From positions 2,480,001-2,544,000 of the forward strand of contig NZ_CP069620.1 of NCBI RefSeq assembly GCF_026109735.1: 64,000 nt of DNA, in the 5' to 3' direction. A model generated the notes under the pieces. It was not told where the DNA came from, did not search any database, and worked only from the letters and a program-made list of their open reading frames with translations. The first letter of the stretch is position 1. The number at the start of each line of letters is the position of its first letter. This document shows, one piece after another, positions 19,144 to 28,744 of this stretch. The translations under genes and the position numbers were made by a program. This DNA is from Salinimicrobium tongyeongense (lineage in GTDB: Bacteria > Bacteroidota > Bacteroidia > Flavobacteriales > Flavobacteriaceae).

Positions 19144-20763
19144 ATGCAGACTTTAGATACTTTTGACTGGATTTCGATTGGTATTTATTTTGCTGTTCTT
19201 CTGGGAATTGCCGTATGGGTAATTCAGAAGAAACAATCGAATACAGAAGATTATTTTTTAGCAGGAAGAAATGTGGGTTGGTTTGTTGTTGGGGCTTCCA
19301 TTTTCGCATCAAACATAGGTTCTGAACACGTAGTGGGCTTAGCAGGGGCCGGGGCCGGGAATAAACTCCCCATGTTGATTTATGAAATTCAGGCCTGGGT
19401 AGTTCTTATCCTGGGATGGGTATTCCTGCCTTTTTATGCACGCAGTGGGGTGTTTACCATGCCCGAATTTCTTGAAAAAAGATTTGATGCCCGTTCCCGT
19501 TGGGTGCTTTCCATCTTCTCAATTATCGCCTATGTTCTTACCAAAATCTCGGTAACTATTTATGCCGGGGGAGTGGTAGTTTCGGCTCTTTTGGGGATAG
19601 ATTTTTGGACAGGAGCCCTTTCTACTGTTATCCTAACCGGTATTTATACCGTTTTGGGAGGAATGAGAGCGGTTGTCTATACTGAAACCCTGCAGGCCAT
19701 CATTCTTGTACTGGGAGCAGCGGCTTTAACCTTTATTGGTCTCGACAAAGTGGGGGGCTGGAACAGCATGGTTGATACTGTGGGCCCAGAATATTTTAAT
19801 ATGTGGCGTCCCGCTACAGACCCAGATTTTCCTTGGCCATCACTCTTGATTACCAGTACAATTGTTGGAATTTGGTACTGGTGTACAGATCAATATATTG
19901 TACAGCGTGCCCTTACGGCCCGAAATATTAAAGAGGGGAGAAGAGGAACCATTTTTGGAGCTCTTCTAAAGTTACTGCCGGTATTTCTTTTCCTGGTTCC
20001 GGGAATCATCGCCCTAACCCTCAAAATGCGAGGAGAACTTCATTGGGACAGCCCCGATCAGGCTTTCCCTGTACTTATGAGTAACCTGTTGCCTTCGGGC
20101 TTAAGAGGCCTTGTTGCTGCGGGATTACTGGCCGCTTTAATGAGTTCCCTGGCTTCAGTATTCAACTCCTGTTCCACCTTATTTACAGTTGATATTTATA
20201 AAAAACTGAAACCTGATACCCCCGAAAAGAAACTCGTGAGAACAGGGCAAATTGCTACAGTAATCATAGTGCTTATAGGAATTATCTGGATCCCAATTAT
20301 GGCAAACATTTCAGGGGTTTTGTATGAATATTTACAAAGTGTGCAATCATACATTGCTCCTCCAATTACCGCAGTTTTCCTTCTTGGTATCTTTTATAAG
20401 AGAATTAACGCAACCGGGGCTTTCGTTACTTTAATAACAGGGCTTATTGTCGGCGCGCTGCGAATTGTTCTCGAAATCACAAAGGATTCACTTGATCCCG
20501 ACGGCTTCCTGTACGTGCTGGGCGGAAGTAATTTCCTTTCTTTTGGAGCATGGTTTTTCCTCTTCTGTATTATCCTGATTGTGGTGGTGAGCCACCTCAC
20601 CGCTGTTCCGTCTAAAGAAAAGACCGATAACCTCACTTTTCAAACCATATCTGAAGAAGAGAAAAAGAATAACAAGAACAGTTACAACTGGAAAGATATC
20701 GTTGTGTCTGTTATAATTTTAGTGATTGTGGCAGTAGTAATGATATTTTTCAGCGGGGAATAA
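19144..20763 (+). CDS. Sodium/solute symporter (SSS family), probable L-arabinose transporter
   Basis: A 539-residue polytopic inner-membrane protein of the SSS/SglT family with about 13-14 hydrophobic segments. It starts with DTFDWISIGIYFAVL. Family signatures include the unwound TM1 region ASNIGSEHVVGLAGAGA, the GGMRAVVYTETLQAIIL segment and LLAALMSSLASVFNSCSTLF. It would import a monosaccharide with Na+. Its position, 1 nt after the epimerase and behind araBDA, points to L-arabinose, although SglT-type galactose or glucose transport fits the sequence equally. A basic, charged cytoplasmic loop near the C-terminus precedes the last helix. Confidence 0.92.
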   Translation: MQTLDTFDWISIGIYFAVLLGIAVWVIQKKQSNTEDYFLAGRNVGWFVVGASIFASNIGSEHVVGLAGAGAGNKLPMLIYEIQAWVVLILGWVFLPFYARSGVFTMPEFLEKRFDARSRWVLSIFSIIAYVLTKISVTIYAGGVVVSALLGIDFWTGALSTVILTGIYTVLGGMRAVVYTETLQAIILVLGAAALTFIGLDKVGGWNSMVDTVGPEYFNMWRPATDPDFPWPSLLITSTIVGIWYWCTDQYIVQRALTARNIKEGRRGTIFGALLKLLPVFLFLVPGIIALTLKMRGELHWDSPDQAFPVLMSNLLPSGLRGLVAAGLLAALMSSLASVFNSCSTLFTVDIYKKLKPDTPEKKLVRTGQIATVIIVLIGIIWIPIMANISGVLYEYLQSVQSYIAPPITAVFLLGIFYKRINATGAFVTLITGLIVGALRIVLEITKDSLDPDGFLYVLGGSNFLSFGAWFFLFCIILIVVVSHLTAVPSKEKTDNLTFQTISEEEKKNNKNSYNWKDIVVSVIILVIVAVVMIFFSGE

Positions 20764-20910
20764 TTTAGAGCACTAATCTGAAGAAGTAAAGACCAAGTTA
20801 TTGACTTTCAGTGTTGAGCGCTAATAAAATTAGTGTTGCGTTCAGGTAAGTAATTAAGCTGCAGCTAAGAAGTACATATATCATTTATTATTAACCTAAA
20901 ACCAATAATT
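20764..20910. other. 147-nt gap before the esterase gene, with repeated AGTGTT words
   Basis: No gene or terminator is seen. CACTAAT (20771-20777) and ATTAGTG (20829-20835) form a distant dyad. AGTGTTG occurs twice on the plus strand, near 20810 and 20832. The araB dyad also contains AGTGTT, so a shared regulator is conceivable. Confidence 0.25.
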
Positions 20911-21858
20911 ATGAATTACTCAGTATTTAAATTAGTCAGGACTGGCATTTGCAGCATTCTATTTGTCTTTGCTGCATCGGGCTGGGCGCAGGACGGAACC
21001 ATTTACCCTCTTGAAACACCCCAGGAACCTAATGCGATCCCTCTGGGAACCGGGGGTGTGGAAGATCAGCCTGCTCAGGAAACCTGGTTTCGCCAGTGGG
21101 GTGACCCAATGGCACGAAACATTACTACCGCTACTCTTACCCCTTTTTTACCCGATCCCGATAAAGCCACCGGCACTACAATTATTGTAGCTCCCGGAGG
21201 AGGATTTCGTTGGCTTTCTATGGGCAATGAAGGCTGGGAAGTCGCAGAAGCACTTGCAAAAAAAGGAATAGCAGCCTTTGTATTAAAATACCGGCTTCAC
21301 CCAACTCCTCCATCGCTGGAGGAATTTAAAGACTACATGAGCCGCCCCATAACACCGCCGGCAGAATCTTCTGGTGATGGGGAAGCCGCACGGCCCGAGC
21401 GTCCTAGGTGGAACCTTGATAACCAGCTTGAAGATGCCGAAGCAGCCTATGCCTTGATCGTTGAACGTGCTGAGGAGTGGGGTGTAGACACTACCAATAT
21501 TGGGATGATTGGTTTTTCGGCCGGTGCAGGGCTCACCATGCATTCCACTTTAAATTCTAAAACGATGGACCTGGCTTTTATAGGGCCTATTTATGGAGGA
21601 TTGAACGAAGTAGAAGTGCCGGAAAACGCACCTCCCATGTTCAATGTTCTTGCCGCCGATGATTTTCTTTTCAACGGCGAATTCGGTTTGATCGAGTCCT
21701 GGTACAAAGCCGGAATACCTGTTGAATTCCACCTCTACCAGAACGGAGGGCACGGCTTTGGCCTTGGAAACCCAGATCGTACAAGTAATCGCTGGTTTGA
21801 TGCGTTTATATACTGGCTGGAGGTAAATAAATTCCTAGAAACCCAACCTGCAAAATAA
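20911..21858 (+). CDS. Secreted alpha/beta hydrolase, probable acetyl (xylan) esterase
   Basis: A 315-residue protein with a signal peptide (about 1-27, cleavage at GWAQ) and an alpha/beta-hydrolase fold of the Axe/COG0657 lipase-esterase type. The oxyanion region is VAPGGGFRW, the nucleophile Ser203 in GFSAGAG, the acid Asp250 or Asp251 in LAADDF and the base His281 in GGHGFG. Relatives in Bacteroidota polysaccharide loci remove acetyl or other acyl groups from hemicellulose oligosaccharides; the precise ester cannot be told. It is the last plus-strand gene before a strong bidirectional terminator and has its own 147-nt upstream gap. Confidence 0.85.
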   Translation: MNYSVFKLVRTGICSILFVFAASGWAQDGTIYPLETPQEPNAIPLGTGGVEDQPAQETWFRQWGDPMARNITTATLTPFLPDPDKATGTTIIVAPGGGFRWLSMGNEGWEVAEALAKKGIAAFVLKYRLHPTPPSLEEFKDYMSRPITPPAESSGDGEAARPERPRWNLDNQLEDAEAAYALIVERAEEWGVDTTNIGMIGFSAGAGLTMHSTLNSKTMDLAFIGPIYGGLNEVEVPENAPPMFNVLAADDFLFNGEFGLIESWYKAGIPVEFHLYQNGGHGFGLGNPDRTSNRWFDAFIYWLEVNKFLETQPAK

Positions 21859-21920
21859 ACGAGTTAATAGAAGAGAATAAATGGAATTTTCGTCTCTTCT
21901 TTAATGTTTAATTGACTGAT

Positions 21921-21968
21921 TAAAAAAGAGTTAAAAGCAGATCTAGCTCTGCTTTTAACTCTTTTTTA
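21921..21968. terminator. Bidirectional intrinsic terminator
   Basis: A perfect hairpin with 21-nt arms and the 6-nt loop TCTAGC, with A/T tracts on both sides, lies between two convergent genes (esterase ending 21858, PAP2-type gene ending 21979). Confidence 0.88.
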
Positions 21969-21978
21969 TTAACTGAAG

Positions 21979-23457
21979 TTAGTTTTCTGCTTCCCCGATG
22001 TGTTTTTTATAGAAACTCCAGGCTTCCCGGGCAACATTCCTTCCCAGTTCCAATCCGGCAATATTATCAGACTGGATGTGGTAGCCTCCCATCACCCTTG
22101 AAATTCCGGCCATTTCGGCTGTTTCGGTGAAGGTGGGAAATCTTAGAATTACAGTATCCCCTAAGTTATCTGGTTCTGTCATGGCACCTGCAACCAGTCT
22201 GGCTTCAGATCCAAACTCATCACTTCCTGTCCACAGCTTAAGAGCTTCAGCACAACCGCCACTAATTGTACTGTGCCCTGAGACATATCCTGGAAAAGGA
22301 GGGCATAAAAAAGTATCGGGCGAATAGGGTCTCCATTCCGTCCCATCCATCTCAATTATTCCTTTGTTCCCGCCGCCCCAGGCTTTTATTTTTTGATCTT
22401 TGTAGTAGTGGTGCACTAAAGCATTTGGCCTGGCCGAATCATAAAACATCTTTGCATCCCACGAGGCTATAAAAGCATCCATGGCAACCACTTGAACATA
22501 AAAATACATTTTCACATCCTCATCAAGGGTATGCTGATCTCTGACAGAAACCTCCTGGGAAAATTTGAGCCAGTGTCCCGCCTGTTGAACAGATTGTGGG
22601 CCGTCTCGCATAAATTCTACTAATGCCTTATCATGGTCTGTCAGGTTTGCCTGTAAGTCTATCACCTCTTTCACCTCTTTTTCTAATTGAGCTGAACCCA
22701 ATAATGGAGGGGGACCGGGGCGAAACTGGTCGCCCGATTTTAAAGCGATGGGTTTTACTTTATCCCAAAATGGGGTTAAGCAGCCAGGAGCAAACTGCCC
22801 GTTGTTCCCGTCTGAAAAATATTTAGGCTGCCACCGGTTGAGGTCAATATTTTTATCGGGGGAATTTATGGGTTTATAATTGACGTAATCGTAGTAAGGC
22901 TGGCCGTTAGAACCTTCTTCTTCTCCATATTGATTAGAGCCATCTCCTTTTCTTGCTTCAATGACCGCTTTTGCGGCTAAATTCCCAATGCCTTCAGGAG
23001 TAGTGGGATCTAAAGAATTATTGTTTGGGTCCAGCCCCAGTTCTATCATGAAATTGCTGAATAGCTCCACATCAGAGTAATAATATTCACTCATAGCCCT
23101 GTAAGCAGCATAACTTATAGCGATTTCCTTGTTTTTAAGGCTGCGTTCGTTTAGAGGCCTCCTTTGGGTATTGGTAAGATAAACAGGAATTGCCTTATCA
23201 TCATACCGGGACCAGGCATCAAAAACCGAAGTAAAAATTAAGCCGAGGAAACGGGAAGTAATTGTTGGCCTGGGTTTAAATTTTTCAGTGTCATTCGCTG
23301 TTGCAATAACTGCCATTTCACCCCACCTGTAAGCCAGGTTTTCAACCCCTACTGGTTCTTTTTTTGTTATAGGATCAGGCGTATTGCCGGGAATCTGGTT
23401 TGCCTGGCCGCTATAACAAACCAGTAATGCCACTAATAGTAAAACTGCTTTTTTCAT
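21979..23457 (-). CDS. Vanadium-dependent haloperoxidase-like / PAP2 superfamily protein
   Basis: A 492-residue exported protein (signal peptide MKKAVLLLVALLVCYSGQA). It carries all three motifs of the PAP2/vanadium haloperoxidase superfamily: K-x6-RP (Lys336-Arg343, KMFYDSARP), a variant SGH motif (YVSGHST, His395) and SR-x5-H-x3-D (SRVMGGYHIQSD, His460). These bind phosphate or vanadate, so the protein may be an acid phosphatase or a haloperoxidase; sequence alone does not decide. It is the last gene of the minus-strand unit FG-GAP - GH9 - PAP2. Such proteins are often found beside SusC/SusD and FG-GAP genes in Flavobacteriia, but their role in glycan loci is not established. Confidence 0.88.
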   Translation of the reverse strand: MKKAVLLLVALLVCYSGQANQIPGNTPDPITKKEPVGVENLAYRWGEMAVIATANDTEKFKPRPTITSRFLGLIFTSVFDAWSRYDDKAIPVYLTNTQRRPLNERSLKNKEIAISYAAYRAMSEYYYSDVELFSNFMIELGLDPNNNSLDPTTPEGIGNLAAKAVIEARKGDGSNQYGEEEGSNGQPYYDYVNYKPINSPDKNIDLNRWQPKYFSDGNNGQFAPGCLTPFWDKVKPIALKSGDQFRPGPPPLLGSAQLEKEVKEVIDLQANLTDHDKALVEFMRDGPQSVQQAGHWLKFSQEVSVRDQHTLDEDVKMYFYVQVVAMDAFIASWDAKMFYDSARPNALVHHYYKDQKIKAWGGGNKGIIEMDGTEWRPYSPDTFLCPPFPGYVSGHSTISGGCAEALKLWTGSDEFGSEARLVAGAMTEPDNLGDTVILRFPTFTETAEMAGISRVMGGYHIQSDNIAGLELGRNVAREAWSFYKKHIGEAEN

Positions 23458-23565
23458 TTTATAAATGATTAATATTGAGCTATTTTAACGTTTTTTTCTG
23501 AAAAATCCTAAAGAGTAAAGAATTCCCTGTACTTCGGAGGGATTTTCACATTTAAAAGTAAGGTG

Positions 23566-23584
23566 TCAAAAATGCCATTTTTGA
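23566..23584. repeat. Iterated palindrome between GH9 and PAP2 genes
   Basis: A perfect 19-nt odd palindrome (core AAAAATG-C-CATTTTT, flanks TC/GA) lies just behind the GH9 stop codon. The rest of the 132-nt gap shows no clear promoter. Confidence 0.85.
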
Positions 23585-23589
23585 AAGCT

Positions 23590-26076
23590 CTATTTTTCGT
23601 TCAGCAATTTATCTGCAGCCAGGATCAGGAAGAGATAATCTGTGGTTCCACCGCCAAGAACGTACTCCGTTTGCTGCCACAGGAAAGGCCATTCGAGCAA
23701 TTCAGGAAAATCGGGGCGAATTAATGCTGTTCCCGAACCAATTCCGCCGGGAATGTGTGAAAAGTCCCCTCTATTTACGCCGTAGGCCTGGGTTAAAGAT
23801 CTCGATCCTACCCCAGAGGCAAAGGAAGAGGTATTTACGCCGGGATGAACCCCCAAAACAAAGTTCATGGCATTAAACATGTATTTTGCAGGAAAAATGT
23901 CGGGGTAGCTGGTGTGGAAGAAATACTGTTTTACCCCAAAATCCTGAATCCCCCAACCTGCACCCCAAATATCGGGCTCGTAGGGCATTCCGTAAGGCGT
24001 TTTTTTTTCCTGTTCCTGCACAGTCTGTAAATGGCCTTTTACAGCCGTGCGTATTTTTTGTGTAAAATCCCTGTTATTGATCAAAGGAAGGGCAGGGCCA
24101 ACAACCCATCCGGTTTGTGCAATGTTTTCAGCAATGAGGTTGGTGTTTGCCACGAGAAAATCTGAATATTTCTTCTCCTTTGTAGTTCTCAAAAGTTCCA
24201 CCGCCAGCATTACTTTTTGAAGCTCATTGTCTGGTTTGGTGATGTTCCAGATCTCTTCGGAAATATTCAAGCTCCGGCGGGCGAGGTCGGGGTTGTAATC
24301 TCTCATTACCCTCGCTGCAGCTGCAAGGCCTGCGGCAGCCTGCAGTTCCCTTCGCGGGTTGTCTTCGGTAAAGACCCAGCGGTCATCGGGGGCTCCTTCG
24401 AGGCCAATGGGAATACTTTCATCTTCAGGCTTATTGGAAAAAGGAACATTATCACTGTGGGTGACGGGATCACCAAGTAAAATGTACTGTCTATTGGTAG
24501 GCACAATAATGCCGCGGTAAAATCTTTCAAGAGATTCATAGCCCTTAACGATAGAAAGTAGCCCGTGTTCTATTTGCTGAAGAATATCTGGTTTGCCGTC
24601 GGGCTTCAGGATCTCCACAATTCTGGTTTCCTGGTCTATGCTGGTGTTGTCATAATCTTCCTGAAATATTTCATAAATATGAGACAGGCCTTGTACGGTA
24701 GCTGCCTGGGATTCAATCCTTAGATCATAATCCCCGGCATCATGCCAGCCACCCTGATTCAATCCGGGTACATGTGCTCCGGGTTGGTACTTGGTGAGGG
24801 TTTCGCCCCCCTGGATATACCCGTCAAAATGATTGTGATTTATGGGAGCCATGCGGGCATCATCGAGGTGGCATAGCCCATGCCATACCTTATAACGGTC
24901 GTTCACCCGCATGTGGCACATCTGTACCGGCAAAAAATATTCTAAGGTTGGTTGCCACACATCGCGTTTGTAGACATCAGGGCTTATCTGGAAAGGTTCA
25001 GTAGTGTAATCGCCATATTCGATGACGTACATTCCTGAATCTGTAATTTTTGTAAAATCCAGCTGGTAGTACCTGTACCTCAAAAAGTCACCCCATAGTT
25101 GAGGTTTTTGGGAGATGACTTCAGTAAACCCTCCATCAGGTTTTACCTTCAGAAGTTTAATGTCCTTTATATCAGTATCATTTTTATCGGTTTCCACAAC
25201 CGCGATCTTTTCCTGGGCAGGATGGTAACCCACCTGGGAAACCTGTACCACGGGATCATAAGTGAAATTTTCAATAACGTTGGGGGTCACCAGCCATTCA
25301 ATAGCCTTTTTGGTTGCCCCGGCAGGAACCAGGGAGCGCACAATAAACCAGCCGTTGCTGTGAATTGCGCGGCCATCGAGGAGTTCCAGCTCGTTGTCCT
25401 TGAGATTTCGAATGGTAAGGGTTTGTTTAGGATCTTCGGGGGCTACGGTAAGTTCTTTGCCCGTAGCCATGGGTTCAAGGCGGTATTCCCCATCTTCGGT
25501 ATAAAATCCGGGGCCGTTAGCCTGCCGGTTAAAGATGCCGAAATCATCTCCCATATAGTAAGATTTTCCGAAGAGGATGCCGGGAAAAAGTTCAAAGTTC
25601 ATACCTACTTTTCCAACCCATTCTTCGGGAAGTGGCTCATCTAGATCTACTACAATTCTGAAGGATTTGCCTTCGGGAAGTACTTTTAGAGTGTAAGACA
25701 TGTCAAGATCGGGATAGATAATGGGGTTAAATCCCCGCCTGTCTTTTGAAGGATCTGGATAGCTCATGCGAACGCTAATTTCCCTTTTTTGACGATCTAC
25801 CTGTCTTTCTCCCACCTTTGGAACAGGCTGCCACTGTCCCGGGGCAGGTTCTAACCGAAGATCGCCATTGGTGGCAACTCTAATTCCATTCTGGATGAGG
25901 CCAACGCCTCCCTGGTGGCTTTCGGGATAGAAATCGTGGGCCAGCATAACATTAGCCCCCCGTCTTTCGAGATATTCCTGGTCATTTATTTGAAAAACAT
26001 GAGTAGTGTCCTGGTTTTGTTGAGCAAATGCACTTAATACAAAAAGGAAAGGGAGAAATTGCAGATATATTTTCAT
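23590..26076 (-). CDS. GH9 family glycoside hydrolase (endoglucanase-like) with extra N-terminal domain
   Basis: An 828-residue secreted protein (signal about 1-18, SAFAQ). Residues about 25-285 form a beta-rich domain that I do not recognise. A cellulase N-terminal Ig-like domain follows (about 288-375, starting VSQVGYHP), then a GH9 (alpha/alpha)6 barrel. The catalytic Asp pair is Asp446/Asp449 in GGWHDAGDYD, and the general acid is Glu804 in QQTEYVLGG. GH9 members cut beta-1,4-glucans and, in Bacteroides ovatus, xyloglucan; exo-acting relatives exist too. It is the second gene of the minus-strand arm, between an FG-GAP lipoprotein and the PAP2-like gene, with palindromes at both ends. Confidence 0.9.
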   Translation of the reverse strand: MKIYLQFLPFLFVLSAFAQQNQDTTHVFQINDQEYLERRGANVMLAHDFYPESHQGGVGLIQNGIRVATNGDLRLEPAPGQWQPVPKVGERQVDRQKREISVRMSYPDPSKDRRGFNPIIYPDLDMSYTLKVLPEGKSFRIVVDLDEPLPEEWVGKVGMNFELFPGILFGKSYYMGDDFGIFNRQANGPGFYTEDGEYRLEPMATGKELTVAPEDPKQTLTIRNLKDNELELLDGRAIHSNGWFIVRSLVPAGATKKAIEWLVTPNVIENFTYDPVVQVSQVGYHPAQEKIAVVETDKNDTDIKDIKLLKVKPDGGFTEVISQKPQLWGDFLRYRYYQLDFTKITDSGMYVIEYGDYTTEPFQISPDVYKRDVWQPTLEYFLPVQMCHMRVNDRYKVWHGLCHLDDARMAPINHNHFDGYIQGGETLTKYQPGAHVPGLNQGGWHDAGDYDLRIESQAATVQGLSHIYEIFQEDYDNTSIDQETRIVEILKPDGKPDILQQIEHGLLSIVKGYESLERFYRGIIVPTNRQYILLGDPVTHSDNVPFSNKPEDESIPIGLEGAPDDRWVFTEDNPRRELQAAAGLAAAARVMRDYNPDLARRSLNISEEIWNITKPDNELQKVMLAVELLRTTKEKKYSDFLVANTNLIAENIAQTGWVVGPALPLINNRDFTQKIRTAVKGHLQTVQEQEKKTPYGMPYEPDIWGAGWGIQDFGVKQYFFHTSYPDIFPAKYMFNAMNFVLGVHPGVNTSSFASGVGSRSLTQAYGVNRGDFSHIPGGIGSGTALIRPDFPELLEWPFLWQQTEYVLGGGTTDYLFLILAADKLLNEK

Positions 26077-26159
26077 AATACTAAGAAAACAGTGAATAAT
26101 TAAATTTATACTTTTTAATTTTTTTCATTTAAATAATTTATGAAAAAGGGAAAATACCT

Positions 26160-26183
26160 CTCCAAAAATGGCATTTTTAGGAG
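26160..26183. repeat. Iterated palindrome between FG-GAP and GH9 genes
   Basis: The exact core AAAAATGGCATTTTT is at 26164-26178, extended to a CTCC/GGAG stem with one bulged A. It lies in the 124-nt gap behind the FG-GAP stop codon; the remainder of the gap is A/T-rich without a clear promoter. Confidence 0.8.
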
Positions 26184-26200
26184 GTGATATTTTTAGCTTT

Positions 26201-28402
26201 TTAAAGAGCGACTGGCTGTAGGTGCAGTACTTCTGCTTCAGGTTTAGCTTCTGTTATTTTATAGAAGGTGTTTAACTTCAGGTTTTTGAATACCTGCTGA
26301 GTGCCACTTCCTGCCCATTGTATTTTGACCTCTTTTACTTCCGAAGCCTTTCTTAGCCCTATTTGTGCCCTTAAAGTGGAAGCCCCAAAACTGCCTCCCG
26401 GGCTTACCGTATGAAAAATAGTGCGGGGAGAGCCATTTTCAATCACTGTGACTTCTATCCTGCTGCCAATAGCTGCCTTGTTTGCCTTAATTCCTTCCAG
26501 CTTAAGGCTAATCCAGTTGTTTTCATCCTGGTAGGGGTTGAGGTAAACCGAATTAAAAAAATTATCCCCTTCATAAGCCCCTCCCATCACAACATAAATA
26601 TCCTGGTCGCCATCATTGTCTATATCTGAAAATGAGACCGCATGTCCTTTCTGAACATGGCCCAACCCCCCGGCAGTAGTAACGTCCTGAAATTTTTCTC
26701 CGGCATCATTCCGAAAAACCCGGTTGGGAATAATGGATTCAAAACTCACTTCGCCAGTGCTTAGGTAGATGTCCGGGAACCCGTCATTATCCAGATCGCC
26801 GTAATTAGCTCCCATGGCATAACCTATTTTATTTAAGCCAACTTCAGAAGATACATCGGTAAAAGAACCTTTAATGTTTTGATAAAGCCGCATGGTTTCT
26901 GCCCTGTTGGGTTCTTTGAGGTAATCGCTTACTATATCGGGCACAATGTTGTAAAAGCTGCTTCTTCTGTACCCGGCCACAAATATGTCAACCCAGCCAT
27001 CGTTGTTGTAATCAAAAGACCAGGTGGGAAAAGAGGAAATCTTTTCCTGCAACCCCCGGTTTAGCCCGTCTTCCCTGAAGGAGATCTTTCCGTTTTTATC
27101 CTTTCCCTGGTTGATAAACAACAAATTTCTTGTGGAGTGAAGGGTAGAGACATATATATCCATCCAGCCGTCATTGTTATAATCTGCACTGGTTACCCCT
27201 TTTACAAAGAACGGTTCCTCTTCATTGCTAATTGACAGGCCGGCACTGCTGGTGAGGTTTGTAAATGTGCCATCGCCGTTGTTCTTAAAAAATTCTGAAG
27301 GGTGCACATTTCCTTTTTCAGATTCATTTCCTATAAACAGGTCTATCCACCCGTCATTATCAAAATCGGCCCAGGTAGCGGTTTGGGTAGGATGAAAAGA
27401 AAGCAGCCCCGCCTCCAGGGTAACATCGGTAAAGGTGTTGTCGCCGTTGTTTCTTAGCAGGGAATTAGGGTGTTTTCCCAGGCTTTCCATCCATGCCCCA
27501 CGCAAAATAAATACGTCAATAAATCCGTCGTTGTTATAATCGGCCTGGATCATGTTTAAACCTCCTTTCACTTCCTCAAGCCCTGCAGTTGAAGTTTTTT
27601 CAATAAAACCGCCCTGCCCGTCGTTGATGAAATAATTGAGTTTTCCTGATGGGAACCAGCTGGAAACAAGCACATCGAGCAAGTTGTCATTATTAAAATC
27701 ATCTACTATACTGCCGCCAGAAAGGTCATTAACATTCAGGCCCAGTTTTGGAGCTATATCTTCAAATTTTTTTAAAGGGTATTCAGATTCAAAAGCACTT
27801 TCAGGAATTAAATATTTTTCAGGCACGCTGTCGGGATATTTACCAAGGGTCATGTAGGCAATGTTTAGCAGCCACCGGCTGGTGTAGTCTCTTGAATTGT
27901 AATTTAATAAGTTTTCGTAGAGAGCAATTGCTTTTCGGGAGCCTTCGGGAGCCTGGTGGTAGCCTTCAGGGTCTATGGGGATAATGCACGATGCAGAAGC
28001 ATTGTGGTGATGTATGCAGTTTTGTTGTTCTCCCAGGCGCATATAGGCCAGGGCAAGTAATGGCCCAATTTTTTCTTCTTCGTTTAAATCAAGCTGATAT
28101 CTTAAAGCATTTTTATTGCTCTTAGCCCATAATCTCTCGAGAATCTCAATAGCTTCTTTTGTTCTTCCGGCATAGAGCAGGGCATCTGCTTTTCTCAGGT
28201 TGTATTTTTCTTTTTGATTTTTTGGAGCTGCTTTGGAGAGACTGTCAAAATAGGCAATTCTAATGGAAGAAGCATAGATGTTTTCGGGAATGTAAAATTG
28301 TTCTTCAGCAGATTTGTTAATGATTTCGGGCATGCTCTGCTTATCGCTACACGAGAAAAGACATAAAAAATAGAAGAAAAAAAGGCCTTTTAAATATTTC
28401 AT
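26201..28402 (-). CDS. FG-GAP/VCBS repeat lipoprotein with TPR-like N-terminus and ASPIC/UnbV C-terminus
   Basis: A 733-residue protein. A lipoprotein signal (CLFSCSDK, Cys near 18) is followed by an alpha-helical TPR-like region (about 40-210). Seven FG-GAP/VCBS blades come next, each with a calcium-loop DxNxDGxxD pattern, for example DYNNDGFIDVF, DFDNDGWIDLF and DLDNDGFPDIY. The UnbV/ASPIC module closes the protein (VKIQWAGSGTQQ). FG-GAP blades build beta-propellers that bind proteins or glycans at the surface; no enzymatic residues are evident. It is the first gene of the minus arm and faces a second FG-GAP/UnbV gene across a 342-nt divergent promoter region. Its role is unknown; surface glycan binding or assembly with SusCD is a guess. 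Confidence 0.88.
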   Translation of the reverse strand: MKYLKGLFFFYFLCLFSCSDKQSMPEIINKSAEEQFYIPENIYASSIRIAYFDSLSKAAPKNQKEKYNLRKADALLYAGRTKEAIEILERLWAKSNKNALRYQLDLNEEEKIGPLLALAYMRLGEQQNCIHHHNASASCIIPIDPEGYHQAPEGSRKAIALYENLLNYNSRDYTSRWLLNIAYMTLGKYPDSVPEKYLIPESAFESEYPLKKFEDIAPKLGLNVNDLSGGSIVDDFNNDNLLDVLVSSWFPSGKLNYFINDGQGGFIEKTSTAGLEEVKGGLNMIQADYNNDGFIDVFILRGAWMESLGKHPNSLLRNNGDNTFTDVTLEAGLLSFHPTQTATWADFDNDGWIDLFIGNESEKGNVHPSEFFKNNGDGTFTNLTSSAGLSISNEEEPFFVKGVTSADYNNDGWMDIYVSTLHSTRNLLFINQGKDKNGKISFREDGLNRGLQEKISSFPTWSFDYNNDGWVDIFVAGYRRSSFYNIVPDIVSDYLKEPNRAETMRLYQNIKGSFTDVSSEVGLNKIGYAMGANYGDLDNDGFPDIYLSTGEVSFESIIPNRVFRNDAGEKFQDVTTAGGLGHVQKGHAVSFSDIDNDGDQDIYVVMGGAYEGDNFFNSVYLNPYQDENNWISLKLEGIKANKAAIGSRIEVTVIENGSPRTIFHTVSPGGSFGASTLRAQIGLRKASEVKEVKIQWAGSGTQQVFKNLKLNTFYKITEAKPEAEVLHLQPVAL

Positions 28403-28744
28403 GTTATAAAATGTGTATTTTACACCTCCAAAAATATGCAGTTTAATTGATTATTAAACAAAACTTTACAGATATTGCTTCAAACAAATATATGATACAA
28501 TTCGAACTGTAGCATGTTATGGCAGAGAAAGTAGGAGTAGTGCAAAACTGAGAAAACAGGATTTATGGGGCTGCACCAGCTATTTGGCAAATGCATAAGG
28601 AATGGGAGGTGCTAAAACAGGAGAATAATGCTGTTTATGTACAGTTATTTTTTAGAAAGAATAATTCAAGTTGTAAAAAAATAAGAATTTTTTACATTGC
28701 ATGTTAATTAATGTTAATCATACCTTCCAAAAATAGTATTTTCA
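28403..28744. promoter_or_regulatory. Divergent promoter region of the FG-GAP / SusCD locus
   Basis: A 342-nt gap without an open gene. For the minus arm, TATATTTG (28492-28485 read leftward) is an exact -7 box. For the plus arm, TTG (28671-28673), 19 nt, then TACATTGC (28693-28700) fits a -33/-7 pair with an imperfect -7. A small dyad, GTGTA-ttt-TACAC (28413-28425), lies in the minus-arm leader. A repeated GTTAAT word lies at 28703-28718, just before the plus-arm gene. Confidence 0.45.

Noticed and set aside
25099-25644. 181-codon open frame on the plus strand
   Set aside because: It is a mirror of the GH9 gene on the opposite strand; hydrophobic and low-complexity as expected from antisense reading.
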